Assembly (NCBI GenBank): GCA_046484535.1
Contig: JAWOIT010000092.1
Location: 1-20,204 of the forward strand
Length of the DNA: 20,204 nt
Direction: 5' to 3'
Source: JAPHTQ01 sp046484535
GTDB taxonomy: Bacteria; Pseudomonadota; Gammaproteobacteria; Thiohalomonadales; Thiohalomonadaceae
In this document: piece after piece, positions 7,270-14,849 of the stretch
Position numbering within the stretch: the stretch's first letter is position 1
Layout of the letters: each line of letters begins with the position of its first letter
Position numbers and translations under genes: made by a program
The notes under the pieces: generated by a model
What the model was told of the DNA's origin: nothing
Seen by the model: the letters and a program-made list of their open reading frames with translations, nothing else
Database searches by the model: none

Positions 7270-8214
7270 ATGTTTCTGTTCCGCCTGATCGCCAACGGCC
7301 TGGCCCCGCTGACCCTGCTCGGCGCTGTCATCGCTTATCTGGAGCCTGCCGCCTTTATCTGGCTCAAACCCTGGTTTCAGTGGCTGTTCGCCGCCACCAT
7401 GCTGGCGCTGGGTGTGGTGCTGCAGCCGGAGGAGTTGCGCGACACCCTGACCCGACCCAAGGCGATCGGCCTGGGGGTGCTCACCCAATACACCCTGATG
7501 CCTGCGCTGGGCTTTGCCGCCGCCCTTCTCAGCGGCCTGCCGCCTGAACTGGCGCTGGGTTTTATCATCGTCGCATGCGCCCCGGGGGCAATGGCCAGCA
7601 ATGTCATCGTCTACCTGGCCGGCGGCGCGGTGGCCTACTCCATCGCGCTGACCACGGTGGCCACCTTCCTTTCGCCACTGCTCACCCCGACCCTGGTCAA
7701 GTGGCTCGGCTCGGTCTATCTGGATATCCCCTTTCAGCCGATGATGCAGACCATCCTGCTGACAGTGCTGCTGCCGCTGCTGCTCGGGCTGGGACTACGA
7801 CGGCTGCTCAGGCAGCGACAAAACTCTCTAACTTATGCTGAGCAAATCGCCCCTGCCGTCGCCGCCCTGGCGATCATCCTCATCTGCAGCTATGCGGTGG
7901 CCGCCAACCACGAGCGACTGGCCGGCGTGGGTGCTACCCTTATCGCCGTGGTGGTGATCGTCAATGCGCTGGGATATCTGCTTGGCTGGCAGGCGGCCCG
8001 ACTGTTTAACTTCGATATGCGCCACCGACTCACCCTGGCGATCGAGATCGGCATGCAGAACGCCGGGCTCGGGGTGGTGCTGGCGCTGAAACACTTCGAG
8101 CCCGAGACCGCCCTGCCCGGTGCGCTGTTTGCCGTGTGGTGTATTCTTACCTCAGCGGGCGCGGCGGCTTATCTGCGCCGCTCGCGGCATGTGCAGGCGG
8201 TGCCGGCACCTTAA
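7270..8214 (+). CDS. Bile acid:sodium symporter family (BASS) transporter
   Basis: A 314-residue inner-membrane protein with about nine to ten predicted helices and short loops. Family motifs are visible: CAPGAMASN (103-111) with the following VYLAGG, and EIGMQNAGLG near 257-266. These match the two sodium-site crossing segments of BASS proteins. Bacterial members move organic anions such as pantoate or other carboxylates with Na+; the substrate here cannot be read from sequence. The ATG at 7270 has only a weak A-rich upstream region and no clear ribosome-binding site, but the protein start looks normal. It stands alone between two repeat-bearing gaps, so it probably has its own promoter. Confidence 0.88.
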   Translation: MFLFRLIANGLAPLTLLGAVIAYLEPAAFIWLKPWFQWLFAATMLALGVVLQPEELRDTLTRPKAIGLGVLTQYTLMPALGFAAALLSGLPPELALGFIIVACAPGAMASNVIVYLAGGAVAYSIALTTVATFLSPLLTPTLVKWLGSVYLDIPFQPMMQTILLTVLLPLLLGLGLRRLLRQRQNSLTYAEQIAPAVAALAIILICSYAVAANHERLAGVGATLIAVVVIVNALGYLLGWQAARLFNFDMRHRLTLAIEIGMQNAGLGVVLALKHFEPETALPGALFAVWCILTSAGAAAYLRRSRHVQAVPAP

Positions 8215-8221
8215 TTAATTA

Positions 8222-8285
8222 TTGTAGGAGCGGCTTCCAGCCGCGAACATTCGAGCCGAATCGCGGCAAGATGCCGCTCCTACAA
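8222..8285. repeat. REP-like palindrome, copy A
   Basis: TTGTAGGAGCGGC opens and GCCGCTCCTACAA closes this 64-bp imperfect palindrome, with second-tier pairing GCCGCGA/TCGCGGC. It starts seven bases after the BASS stop codon, so it may also act as a transcript-stabilising or terminating hairpin. The loop differs from copies B and C. Confidence 0.9.
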
Positions 8286-8355
8286 ATGGAAGCCCACGGA
8301 CAAGCACCGGTTGATGGTGTAGAATTTCTCCCCCGTTCATAAAAGGAGTCCCGTA

Positions 8356-8898
8356 GTGGAACAGTACCGCGGAACTACGATTCTCGCCGTGCGTCGCGGC
8401 AATCAGGTCGTCATCGGTGGTGACGGCCAGGTCTCCCTCGGCAATACCATCATGAAGGGCAATGCGCGCAAGGTGCGCCGGCTCTACCGTGATGAGGTGA
8501 TCGCCGGTTTCGCCGGCGGCACCGCCGATGCCTTTACCCTGTTCGAGCGCTTCGAGGGAAAACTGGAAAAGCACCAGGGCAACCTCACCCGGGCGGCGGT
8601 GGAGATGGCCAAAGACTGGCGCACCGACCGGGTGCTGCGTAAACTCGAAGCGCTGTTGCTGGTGGCGGACAAGACCGCCACCTTGATGATCACCGGCAAC
8701 GGCGATGTGATCGAGCCGGAACACAACCTCATCGCCATCGGCTCCGGCGGCGCCTTCGCCCAGGCGGCGGCCACCGCCCTTTATGGCAACACCGAGCTCT
8801 CCGCCCGCGATATCGTGGAAAAAGGGCTCAATATCGCCGCCGATATTTGCATTTACACCAACCACTCCCTAACTATTGAAGAGTTGGACTTTAGCTAA
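8356..8898 (+). CDS. hslV: ATP-dependent protease proteolytic subunit HslV
   Basis: HslV is the threonine peptidase that forms a double hexameric ring and works with HslU to degrade misfolded and regulatory proteins in the cytosol. The protein (180 residues) has the family blocks TTILAVRRG, GGDGQVSLGNT, KVRRLY, GFAGGTADAF, DWRTDR and ITGNGDV. The start is a GTG at 8356 with AAAGGAG at 8342-8348. This gives a six-residue leader MEQYRG before the catalytic Thr7, whereas E. coli HslV begins directly with Met-Thr. A leader of this kind is found in Betaproteobacteria and must be removed to free the threonine. A TAGAAT at 8320-8325 is a possible -10 element. It is followed by hslU. Confidence 0.96.
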   Translation: MEQYRGTTILAVRRGNQVVIGGDGQVSLGNTIMKGNARKVRRLYRDEVIAGFAGGTADAFTLFERFEGKLEKHQGNLTRAAVEMAKDWRTDRVLRKLEALLLVADKTATLMITGNGDVIEPEHNLIAIGSGGAFAQAAATALYGNTELSARDIVEKGLNIAADICIYTNHSLTIEELDFS

Positions 8899-8925
8899 CC
8901 TGCAACCGAGCGAGTCACCGTTTCC

Positions 8926-10266
8926 ATGTCCATGATGACACCCCGAGAGATCGTCCAGGAGCTGGACAAACACATCATCGGCCAGGCCAACGCCAAGCGC
9001 GCCGTGGCCATTGCGCTTCGCAACCGCTGGCGCCGCAGCCAGGTGGATGAGTCCCTGCGCAACGAGATCACCCCCAAAAACATCCTTATGATCGGCCCCA
9101 CCGGCGTGGGCAAGACCGAGATCGCCCGCCGTCTGGCCAAACTCGCGCGGGCGCCGTTTCTCAAGGTCGAGGCGACCAAATTCACAGAAGTCGGCTATGT
9201 CGGTCGCGATGTGGAGTCCATTATTCGCGATCTTGTGGAGATCGCACTGAAAATGATCCGCGAAGACGAGATGAAGAAGGTCCGCCACCGGGCCTTCGAA
9301 GCGGCCGAGGACCGCATCCTCGATATCCTGCTGCCGCCGGCACGCAGCGGTTTTGCCAATGAGCCGGCCGAACAGAGCGCAGCCGAATCCGGTACCCGGC
9401 AGAAGTTTCGCAAAAAGCTGCGCGAGGGGGATCTGGATGACAAGGAGATCGAGGTCGAGGTGAGCGAAAACCCCATGGGGGTCGAGATCATGGCCCCGCC
9501 CGGTATGGAGGAGATGACCAACCAGCTTCAGGGGCTGTTCCAGAACATGGGCTCGCAACGCACCAAAAAGCGCAAGATGCCCATCAAAGAAGCGCTCAAG
9601 CAGCTGACCGACGAAGAGGCCGGCAAGATGGTTAATGAGGAGGAGATCAAGAGCCGCGCCCTGCAGTCGGTGGAGCAGAACGGTATCGTCTTTCTCGACG
9701 AGATGGATAAGGTTACCGGCCGCTCCGAGGGGGGCAAAGGACCGGATGTCTCCCGTGAGGGGGTTCAGCGCGACCTGCTTCCCCTGGTCGAGGGCAGCAC
9801 CGTCTCCACCAAATACGGCATGATTAAGACCGATCACATCCTGTTTATCGCCTCGGGCGCCTTTCACCTCTCCAAACCCTCAGACCTCATCCCCGAACTG
9901 CAGGGCCGTCTGCCGATCCGGGTGGAGCTGGATGCCCTGGGGGTGGAGGAGTTCCGCCGCATCCTCACCGAGCCCGACGCCTCCCTGACCGAGCAGTATC
10001 GGGCCCTGCTCGCCACCGAAGGGGTGGAGCTGGCCTTCACCGACGAGGGCATTACCCGCCTCGCGGAGATCGCCTGGCAGGTGAACGAATCCACCGAGAA
10101 CATCGGCGCCCGGCGCCTGCATACGGTCATGGAGCGGCTGCTGGAACAGATCTCCTACGAAGCGGCGGATAAAAGCGGGCAGAAGCTCACCGTCGATGCC
10201 GCCTATGTGGATGCCCAGCTGCAGAGTCTGGCCGGGGACGAGGATCTCAGCCGCTATATCCTGTAA
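8926..10266 (+). CDS. hslU: ATP-dependent protease ATPase subunit HslU
   Basis: HslU is the AAA+ unfoldase that feeds substrates to HslV. Its 446 residues show Walker A GPTGVGKT (57-64), pore loop GYVGRD (90-95), the inserted I-domain (about 110-240), Walker B FLDEMD (256-261), GRLP (327-330) and sensor-2 GARR (394-397). The C-terminal tail, EDLSRYIL, is the segment that docks between HslV subunits. Three ATGs cluster at 8926, 8932 and 8935; I use the first. No strong ribosome-binding site precedes them, so expression probably relies on coupling with hslV, 27 bases upstream. Length and motifs are normal. Confidence 0.96.
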   Translation: MSMMTPREIVQELDKHIIGQANAKRAVAIALRNRWRRSQVDESLRNEITPKNILMIGPTGVGKTEIARRLAKLARAPFLKVEATKFTEVGYVGRDVESIIRDLVEIALKMIREDEMKKVRHRAFEAAEDRILDILLPPARSGFANEPAEQSAAESGTRQKFRKKLREGDLDDKEIEVEVSENPMGVEIMAPPGMEEMTNQLQGLFQNMGSQRTKKRKMPIKEALKQLTDEEAGKMVNEEEIKSRALQSVEQNGIVFLDEMDKVTGRSEGGKGPDVSREGVQRDLLPLVEGSTVSTKYGMIKTDHILFIASGAFHLSKPSDLIPELQGRLPIRVELDALGVEEFRRILTEPDASLTEQYRALLATEGVELAFTDEGITRLAEIAWQVNESTENIGARRLHTVMERLLEQISYEAADKSGQKLTVDAAYVDAQLQSLAGDEDLSRYIL

Positions 10267-10281
10267 CCGTGACAACTTCCT

Positions 10282-10352
10282 TGTAGGAGCGGCTTCCAGC
10301 CGCGAGAATTAACAATCAACCTCTCGTCTCGCGGCAGGATGCCGCTCCTACA
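10282..10352. repeat. REP-like palindrome, copy B
   Basis: TGTAGGAGCGGC at 10282-10293 pairs with GCCGCTCCTACA at 10341-10352. The inner arms GCTTCCAGCCGCGAG and TCTCGCGGCAGGATGC pair with two mismatches. It lies 15 bases after the hslU stop, between hslU and the DUF971 gene, where it may attenuate or stabilise the transcript. The 5' arm and loop are identical to copy C at 12839-12909. Confidence 0.92.
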
Positions 10353-10443
10353 TACGGGAATGAACATTGAATATCGGCTGCCGAAACTCCACTTGTGTAG
10401 AACCAATCAGGCAGTCAGCCCCACAGTTTAATAGAGGACGACC

Positions 10444-10803
10444 ATGAACAAGCACATCCCGACAGAGATCACCCTGCACAAGAACAAGCGCACCCTCGAG
10501 ATCGCCTTCGACGACGGTCAGCGCTTCGAGCTGCCGTGCGAATATTTGCGCGTTTACTCCCCCTCCGCCGAGGTCCAGGGGCACGGTCCGGGCCAGGAGG
10601 TGCTGCAGGTGGGCAAGGAGGATGTCAATATCGAGAGGATCGAGCAGGTGGGCACCTACGCCATCCAGCCGAGTTTCGATGACGGTCATGAATCCGGCAT
10701 CTACTCCTGGGATACCCTTTACGATTTAGGTGTTAATTACGAGAAAAACTGGCAAAATTACCTGGAGCGACTCAAGGAAGCAGGCCACGAACGTAAGGCC
10801 TGA
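10444..10803 (+). CDS. DUF971 domain protein (gamma-butyrobetaine hydroxylase N-terminal-like)
   Basis: A 119-residue protein consisting of one DUF971 domain, the small fold also found at the N terminus of gamma-butyrobetaine hydroxylases and in some iron-sulfur assembly proteins. Visible blocks are ITLHKNKRTLEIAFDDG, LPCEYLRVYSPSAEV, VGTYAIQPSFDDGHESGIYSWDTL and YLERLKEAG. GAGGAC ends about six bases before the ATG at 10444 and supports the start. Placement downstream of hslVU and 27 bases before ubiE is common in gammaproteobacteria. No catalytic residues are evident; a binding or accessory role is inferred. Confidence 0.9.
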   Translation: MNKHIPTEITLHKNKRTLEIAFDDGQRFELPCEYLRVYSPSAEVQGHGPGQEVLQVGKEDVNIERIEQVGTYAIQPSFDDGHESGIYSWDTLYDLGVNYEKNWQNYLERLKEAGHERKA

Positions 10804-10830
10804 TCCCAACTCAACAGACAGGTATTGATT

Positions 10831-11607
10831 GTGAGCGACCAGCATCAGGCATCGGGCAACGGCGGAGACTCGACCACCCATTTCGGTTATAAGCAGGTGC
10901 CCAAAGGCGAAAAGGCGGGCAAGGTGGCGGAAGTCTTCCACTCCGTGGCCGCCAAATACGATGTGATGAACGACCTGATGTCGCTCGGCATCCACCGGTT
11001 GTGGAAGCGCTACACCATCGAGATGAGCGGTGTGCGCCGCGGTCAGCGGGTGCTTGATATTGCCGGCGGCACCGGTGACCTCACCGCCAAGTTCTCCGAA
11101 CTGGTGGGGCCCGAGGGAGAGGTGGTACTGGCGGATATCAACGATTCGATGCTCAAGGTGGGACGCTCCCGCCTGGTCGACCGCGGCATTATCGGCAACA
11201 TCACCTTCGCCCAGGCCAACGCCGAAGCGCTGCCCTTTCCCGATAACCATTTCGATGTCATCACCATCGCCTTCGGCCTGCGCAATGTCACCGATAAGGA
11301 TAAGGCGCTCGCCTCCATGTTCCGTGTGCTCAAACCCGGCGGGCGCCTGCTGGTGCTGGAGTTCTCCAAGCCGGTCGCGCCGGGCCTCGGCCCCGTCTAC
11401 GACCAGTACTCGTTCAAACTGCTGCCCTTTATGGGCAAGTTGGTGGCCAACGACGCCGAGAGCTACAAATACCTGGCCGAGTCGATCCGCATGCACCCGG
11501 ATCAGGAGACCCTCAAGGGCATGATGCAGGCGGTCGGTTTCGAGAAGGTCGATTATCACAACCTCACCGGCGGCATCGTCGCCCTGCACCGGGGGTTCAA
11601 ATTCTAG
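10831..11607 (+). CDS. ubiE: Ubiquinone/menaquinone C-methyltransferase UbiE
   Basis: UbiE is the SAM-dependent C-methyltransferase of ubiquinone (and menaquinone) synthesis, working on a prenylated benzoquinol at the membrane-associated Ubi complex. Signatures are TTHFGYKQVP (15-24), VFHSVAAKYDVMNDLMS (35-51), motif I LDIAGGTGDLT (75-85), and the C-terminal NLTGGIVALHRG. A TTG at 10825 could extend it by two residues. I prefer the GTG at 10831 because ACAGGT at 10818-10823 is well spaced and it gives MSDQHQ. It has 258 residues, close to the 251 of E. coli. It ends one base before the RDD gene. Confidence 0.95.
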   Translation: MSDQHQASGNGGDSTTHFGYKQVPKGEKAGKVAEVFHSVAAKYDVMNDLMSLGIHRLWKRYTIEMSGVRRGQRVLDIAGGTGDLTAKFSELVGPEGEVVLADINDSMLKVGRSRLVDRGIIGNITFAQANAEALPFPDNHFDVITIAFGLRNVTDKDKALASMFRVLKPGGRLLVLEFSKPVAPGLGPVYDQYSFKLLPFMGKLVANDAESYKYLAESIRMHPDQETLKGMMQAVGFEKVDYHNLTGGIVALHRGFKF

Positions 11608-11608
11608 T

Positions 11609-12130
11609 ATGGGCGATGAGGTTCAGTATGCGGGCTTCCTTCGCCGCCTGGCGGCCGCACTGATCGACGCCCTGCTACTCTTCGTGGTGCTCAGTCCGGC
11701 CGGCGCCCTCTTCACCCAAGGGGTCTATTTTCCCGACCCCGATGCCGGGAGCGGTCTCCAGACACTTATCACCTTTTTCGGTTTCGATCTGACCTACCTG
11801 GTCATTAACGACCTGCTGCCGATGGCGCTGATCATCTTCTTCTGGCTGCGCTTTCGCGCCACCCCGGGAAAGCAGCTGATGGAGTGCGAGGTGGTCGACG
11901 CCTCCACCCACGAGAACCTGCGTATCGGCCAGTCGCTGTTGCGCTATATCGGCTACTTCATCTCCCTGCTGCCCCTGGGCCTGGGCTTTTTGTGGATCAT
12001 CTGGGACAAAAAGAATCGCGGTTTTCACGATCTGCTGGCCCACACCGTAGTGTTGCATGTCGATCCCGACCACGCTACCGACTCCATTAGCCGGGAACCG
12101 ATGGAGAAATTGATAAGGGGGGTCGAATGA
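11609..12130 (+). CDS. RDD family membrane protein inside the ubi operon
   Basis: A 173-residue protein with the RDD signature: an Arg-Arg-Leu followed by Ala-Leu-Ile-Asp at the first helix (about 12-20), then two further hydrophobic segments (about 65-90 and 108-130). RATPGKQLM (about 83-91) and the closing DKKNRGFHDLLAHTVV block are typical of the family. RDD proteins are small inner-membrane proteins of mostly unknown function, some linked to ion transport. It begins one base after the ubiE stop and its stop overlaps the ubiJ start by four bases (ATGA). It is therefore embedded in a three-gene coupled unit for quinone synthesis. Confidence 0.88.
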   Translation: MGDEVQYAGFLRRLAAALIDALLLFVVLSPAGALFTQGVYFPDPDAGSGLQTLITFFGFDLTYLVINDLLPMALIIFFWLRFRATPGKQLMECEVVDASTHENLRIGQSLLRYIGYFISLLPLGLGFLWIIWDKKNRGFHDLLAHTVVLHVDPDHATDSISREPMEKLIRGVE

Positions 12131-12759
12131 GCCGGCATGCCTCCATGATCAATGTCGCTGCACTCGCAGCTCTGGAGCAGGCGCTGAACGCCGCCCTGGC
12201 GCTGGACCCGAAGACCGGCGAACGCCTCAGAAGAATGGAAGGTAAAGTGATCGCCCTCGAGCTTAGCGGCATCGGGCTCACGCTCTATCTGCAACCGGCG
12301 GACGGCGGTCTGCGCCTGATGGGCCACTTTGACGGACAGGTGGATGCCACTTTGCGCGGCGCGCCGCTATCCATGCTGCGCATGAGCGGCGGTCGTACCG
12401 GTGAGGGGATGTTCCGGGGCGGTGTCGAGATCGACGGCGACGTGGAGCCGGCCACCCGCTTCCAGCGCATCCTGGAAAAGCTCGATATCGATTGGGAAGA
12501 ACACCTATCCCGACTCACCGGTGATATCGTCGCCCACCAAATCGGCAATGCCGTCCGCGGGCTGTTTCGCTGGGGACAACGCAGCGGCGAGCACCTGGGC
12601 GATGACCTGGCCGACTACCTGCAGGAGGAGCAAGAAGTCCTGCCGGTCGGCTGGGAGGTGGATGAGTTTATTGAGCATGTCGATACCCTGCGCAGCGATG
12701 TCGACCGTATCGAGGCGCGGGTCAAACGCCTGCAGCGCCTACTCGAGAGTGAGGACTGA
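12127..12759 (+). CDS. ubiJ: Ubiquinone biosynthesis accessory factor UbiJ (SCP2 lipid-binding domain)
   Basis: UbiJ binds the lipid intermediates of ubiquinone synthesis and, with UbiK, supports the soluble Ubi complex. The 210 residues have an N-terminal SCP2-like fold (about 10-115; blocks GKVIALELSGIGLTLYLQP and ATLRGAPLSMLRM) and a C-terminal coiled-coil helix (about 175-208) rich in charged heptads, as in E. coli UbiJ (201 residues). Position between ubiE and ubiB supports the call. The ATG at 12127 overlaps the RDD stop. The last coding base is followed by a repeat-filled gap before ubiB. Confidence 0.88.
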   Translation: MSRHASMINVAALAALEQALNAALALDPKTGERLRRMEGKVIALELSGIGLTLYLQPADGGLRLMGHFDGQVDATLRGAPLSMLRMSGGRTGEGMFRGGVEIDGDVEPATRFQRILEKLDIDWEEHLSRLTGDIVAHQIGNAVRGLFRWGQRSGEHLGDDLADYLQEEQEVLPVGWEVDEFIEHVDTLRSDVDRIEARVKRLQRLLESED

Positions 12760-12767
12760 TTGATCAC

Positions 12768-12955
12768 TCACCACAGAGACACGGAGCACGCAGAGGAAAA
12801 GATCACACCACGAAGAGCACGAAGATAACGAGAGTTCATGTAGGAGCGGCTTCCAGCCGCGAGAATTAACAATCAACCTCTCGTCTCGCGGCTGGAAGCC
12901 GCTCCTACAGGACATGTCGTACTTCGTGTCCTTCGCGCGCTTCGTGGTTTCCGGT
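12768..12955. repeat. Composite of three nested repeat families between ubiJ and ubiB
   Basis: From outside inward: a CACCACAGAGACACGGAG-type piece (12771-12789); a pair of inverted arms of the ACCACGAAGAGCACGAAG type (from about 12812) and CTTCGTG...CTTCGTGGTTT (to about 12951); and a REP-like palindrome at the centre. It separates ubiB from its operon partners by 273 bases and may create or block transcription into ubiB. No convincing promoter was seen in the remaining 12956-13032. Confidence 0.75.
12839..12909. repeat. REP-like palindrome, copy C (perfect arms)
   Basis: This copy has the same length (71 bp), the same 5' arm and the same loop (GAATTAACAATCAACCTCTCG region) as copy B. In the 3' arm it differs at two bases, and both restore pairing with the 5' arm. 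The result is a near-perfect stem of about 24 bp, from TGTAGGAGCGGC to GCCGCTCCTACA. Confidence 0.93.
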
Positions 12956-13032
12956 TTTTTTAGCGATTACACCGTGATCTCCGCGCCGCTGTGGTGCATG
13001 ATCCACACAACACTGTTTTTGGGGTTAATATC

Positions 13033-14691
13033 GTGATTCGTCCCGGCCAGGCCATGCGCCTGTTACACATCAACTGGACAATGCTGCGACACGGTCTGGA
13101 CGAGCTGATCTTCGCCTTCCCGCTGTTTCGGCCGCTGCACTTTCTGCGCTGGTTCATGTGGTGGCGGGTGCTGCGCAACCGCTCGCTGGGGCGCGGGGTG
13201 CGCATCCGCCGCACCCTGGAAGATCTGGGCCCCATCTTCGTCAAATTCGGTCAAATCCTCTCCACCCGTCGTGATCTGCTGCCGGATGACATCGCCTTCG
13301 AATTGGCCCGCCTTCAGGACCGGGTGCCGCCGTTTCCCGGTGACACGGCTGTCGCCATTCTGGAGAAGGCCTATGGCCGGCCGCTCAACGAGGTCTTCGC
13401 CGAATTCAATCCCGAGCCGCTGGCCTCCGCCTCCATCGCCCAGGTGCATGTGGCCCGTCTGCTCGACGGCACCGAGGTCGTCGTCAAAGTGGTGCGCCCG
13501 GACATCGAGCCGGTGATCCGCCGCGATATCGGCCTGCTCTATATCATCGCCGACAAGCTGCAGCGCTACTGGTCCGAAGGGCGTCGGCTGCGGCCCATGG
13601 AGGTGGTAAGGGAGTTCGAAAAAACCATCATCGATGAACTGGATCTGATGCGCGAGTCCGCCTCCGCCGCCCAGATCCGCCGCAACTTCAGCGGCTCCGA
13701 ACTGCTCTACGTACCGGAGGTCTACTGGCCCTATTGCCGCGGCAACGTGATGGTGATGGAGCGCATCAACGGCATCCCCATCAGCAACATCGAGGCGATC
13801 AGAGAAACCGGCATCGACCTGGAGAAACTGGCCGCCCGCGGTGTGGAGATCTTTTTCACCCAGGTCTTCCGCCACAACTTCTTCCACGCCGATATGCACC
13901 CGGGCAATATCTTCGTCTCACCCACCGGTCAGTATCTGGCGGTGGATTTCGGCATTGTCGGCACCCTGAGCAAGGACGACCAGCGCTACCTGGCGGAGAA
14001 CTTTCTCGCCTTTTTCCACCGCGACTATCAGCGAGTCGCCGAGCTGCACGTGGAGTCGGGCTGGGTGCCGGCCTCCACCCGGGTCGATGAGTTCGAGGCG
14101 GCGATCCGTACCGTCTGCGAACCGATCTTCGAGCGCCCCTTAAGCGATATCTCCTTCGGCCAGCTGCTGCTGCGGCTGTTTCAGACCGCACGACGTTTCA
14201 ACATGGAGGTGCAGCCGCAACTGGTGCTGCTGCAGAAGACTCTGCTCAATATCGAGGGGCTGGGTCGCCAACTCTACCCGGACCTGGACCTGTGGCAGAC
14301 GGCCAAGCCCTTTCTCGAGCGCTGGATGAGCGAGCAGATCGGCACACGCGCCATGTTCAACCGCATCAAGGAGAGCGTACCGCAGTGGGGCGAGAAACTA
14401 CCGGAGATCCCGTCGCTGGTGCATGAGGTGCTGCACCAGGCGCGCCACGGCAAACTGGAGGTGCGCAGCAACAGCGATGAGCTGCAGAGGATCCGCCGCG
14501 AGATGCACAGCGCCAACAGACGCACCTTCTTCGGCATCATCGGCGGCTCGCTGATTATCAGCGCCGCGCTGATCTTCGGGTTGGACGGCTACGCCCCCCG
14601 TGTGATGTATGGCGCCCCGGTGGCCACCTGGATACTGGGAAGTCTCGGCGCGATAATCCTGCTGGTGAACTGGCCGGGCGACAAGGACTGA
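13033..14691 (+). CDS. ubiB: Ubiquinone biosynthesis regulatory protein kinase-like UbiB
   Basis: UbiB is an atypical kinase-like ATPase needed for ubiquinone synthesis, anchored in the inner membrane. It carries the family-specific KFGQ (71-74) with LSTRRD, the alanine-rich loop ASASIAQVH (131-139), the lysine at about 152, HADMHPGN (285-292) and DFG (305-307). The last 60 residues hold two membrane helices. I chose GTG at 13033 rather than the longer frame from 12991. It gives MIRPGQAMRLLHI, which lines up with the E. coli start, and GGGGT lies at a usable distance. It has 552 residues (E. coli 546). It completes the ubiE-ubiJ-ubiB order of E. coli, with an RDD gene and a repeat block inserted. 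Confidence 0.95.
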   Translation: MIRPGQAMRLLHINWTMLRHGLDELIFAFPLFRPLHFLRWFMWWRVLRNRSLGRGVRIRRTLEDLGPIFVKFGQILSTRRDLLPDDIAFELARLQDRVPPFPGDTAVAILEKAYGRPLNEVFAEFNPEPLASASIAQVHVARLLDGTEVVVKVVRPDIEPVIRRDIGLLYIIADKLQRYWSEGRRLRPMEVVREFEKTIIDELDLMRESASAAQIRRNFSGSELLYVPEVYWPYCRGNVMVMERINGIPISNIEAIRETGIDLEKLAARGVEIFFTQVFRHNFFHADMHPGNIFVSPTGQYLAVDFGIVGTLSKDDQRYLAENFLAFFHRDYQRVAELHVESGWVPASTRVDEFEAAIRTVCEPIFERPLSDISFGQLLLRLFQTARRFNMEVQPQLVLLQKTLLNIEGLGRQLYPDLDLWQTAKPFLERWMSEQIGTRAMFNRIKESVPQWGEKLPEIPSLVHEVLHQARHGKLEVRSNSDELQRIRREMHSANRRTFFGIIGGSLIISAALIFGLDGYAPRVMYGAPVATWILGSLGAIILLVNWPGDKD

Positions 14692-14703
14692 ACAGAACCC
14701 GGC

Positions 14704-14727
14704 CAAGGTGCACTCTCGCACACCTTG
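14704..14727. terminator. Hairpin after ubiB, possible terminator
   Basis: CAAGGTG (14704-14710) pairs with CACCTTG (14721-14727) across a 10-base loop, 13 bases after the ubiB stop. There is no T tract, so it is at most a weak or Rho-assisted terminator. Confidence 0.4.
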
Positions 14728-14768
14728 ACTGAGCATCCTGAGCACTCATTTCCACCATACCGCTAACA

Positions 14769-14797
14769 CTGGCAATACCTGACAATGTTGGTATAGT
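14769..14797 (+). promoter_or_regulatory. Candidate sigma-70 promoter of the Mqo-like gene
   Basis: CTGGCA (14769-14774) and TATAGT (14792-14797) are separated by 17 bases. The -10 lies within a small inverted repeat TTGG...CCAA, which might bind a regulator. The gene starts at 14850. Confidence 0.45.
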
Positions 14798-14849
14798 TTG
14801 CCAAACTTGATCTTGTAGCACTTACTTCCAACCCTCCCAGAGAAACGCC

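Noticed and set aside
8869..9867. Long minus-strand frame of 332 codons opposite hslU
   Set aside because: It is an antisense shadow caused by strong codon bias in GC-rich DNA, with no family resemblance.
12991..13032. Longer N terminus for UbiB from the ATG at 12991
   Set aside because: The 14 extra residues have no counterpart in UbiB, and the GTG at 13033 aligns with the E. coli start.
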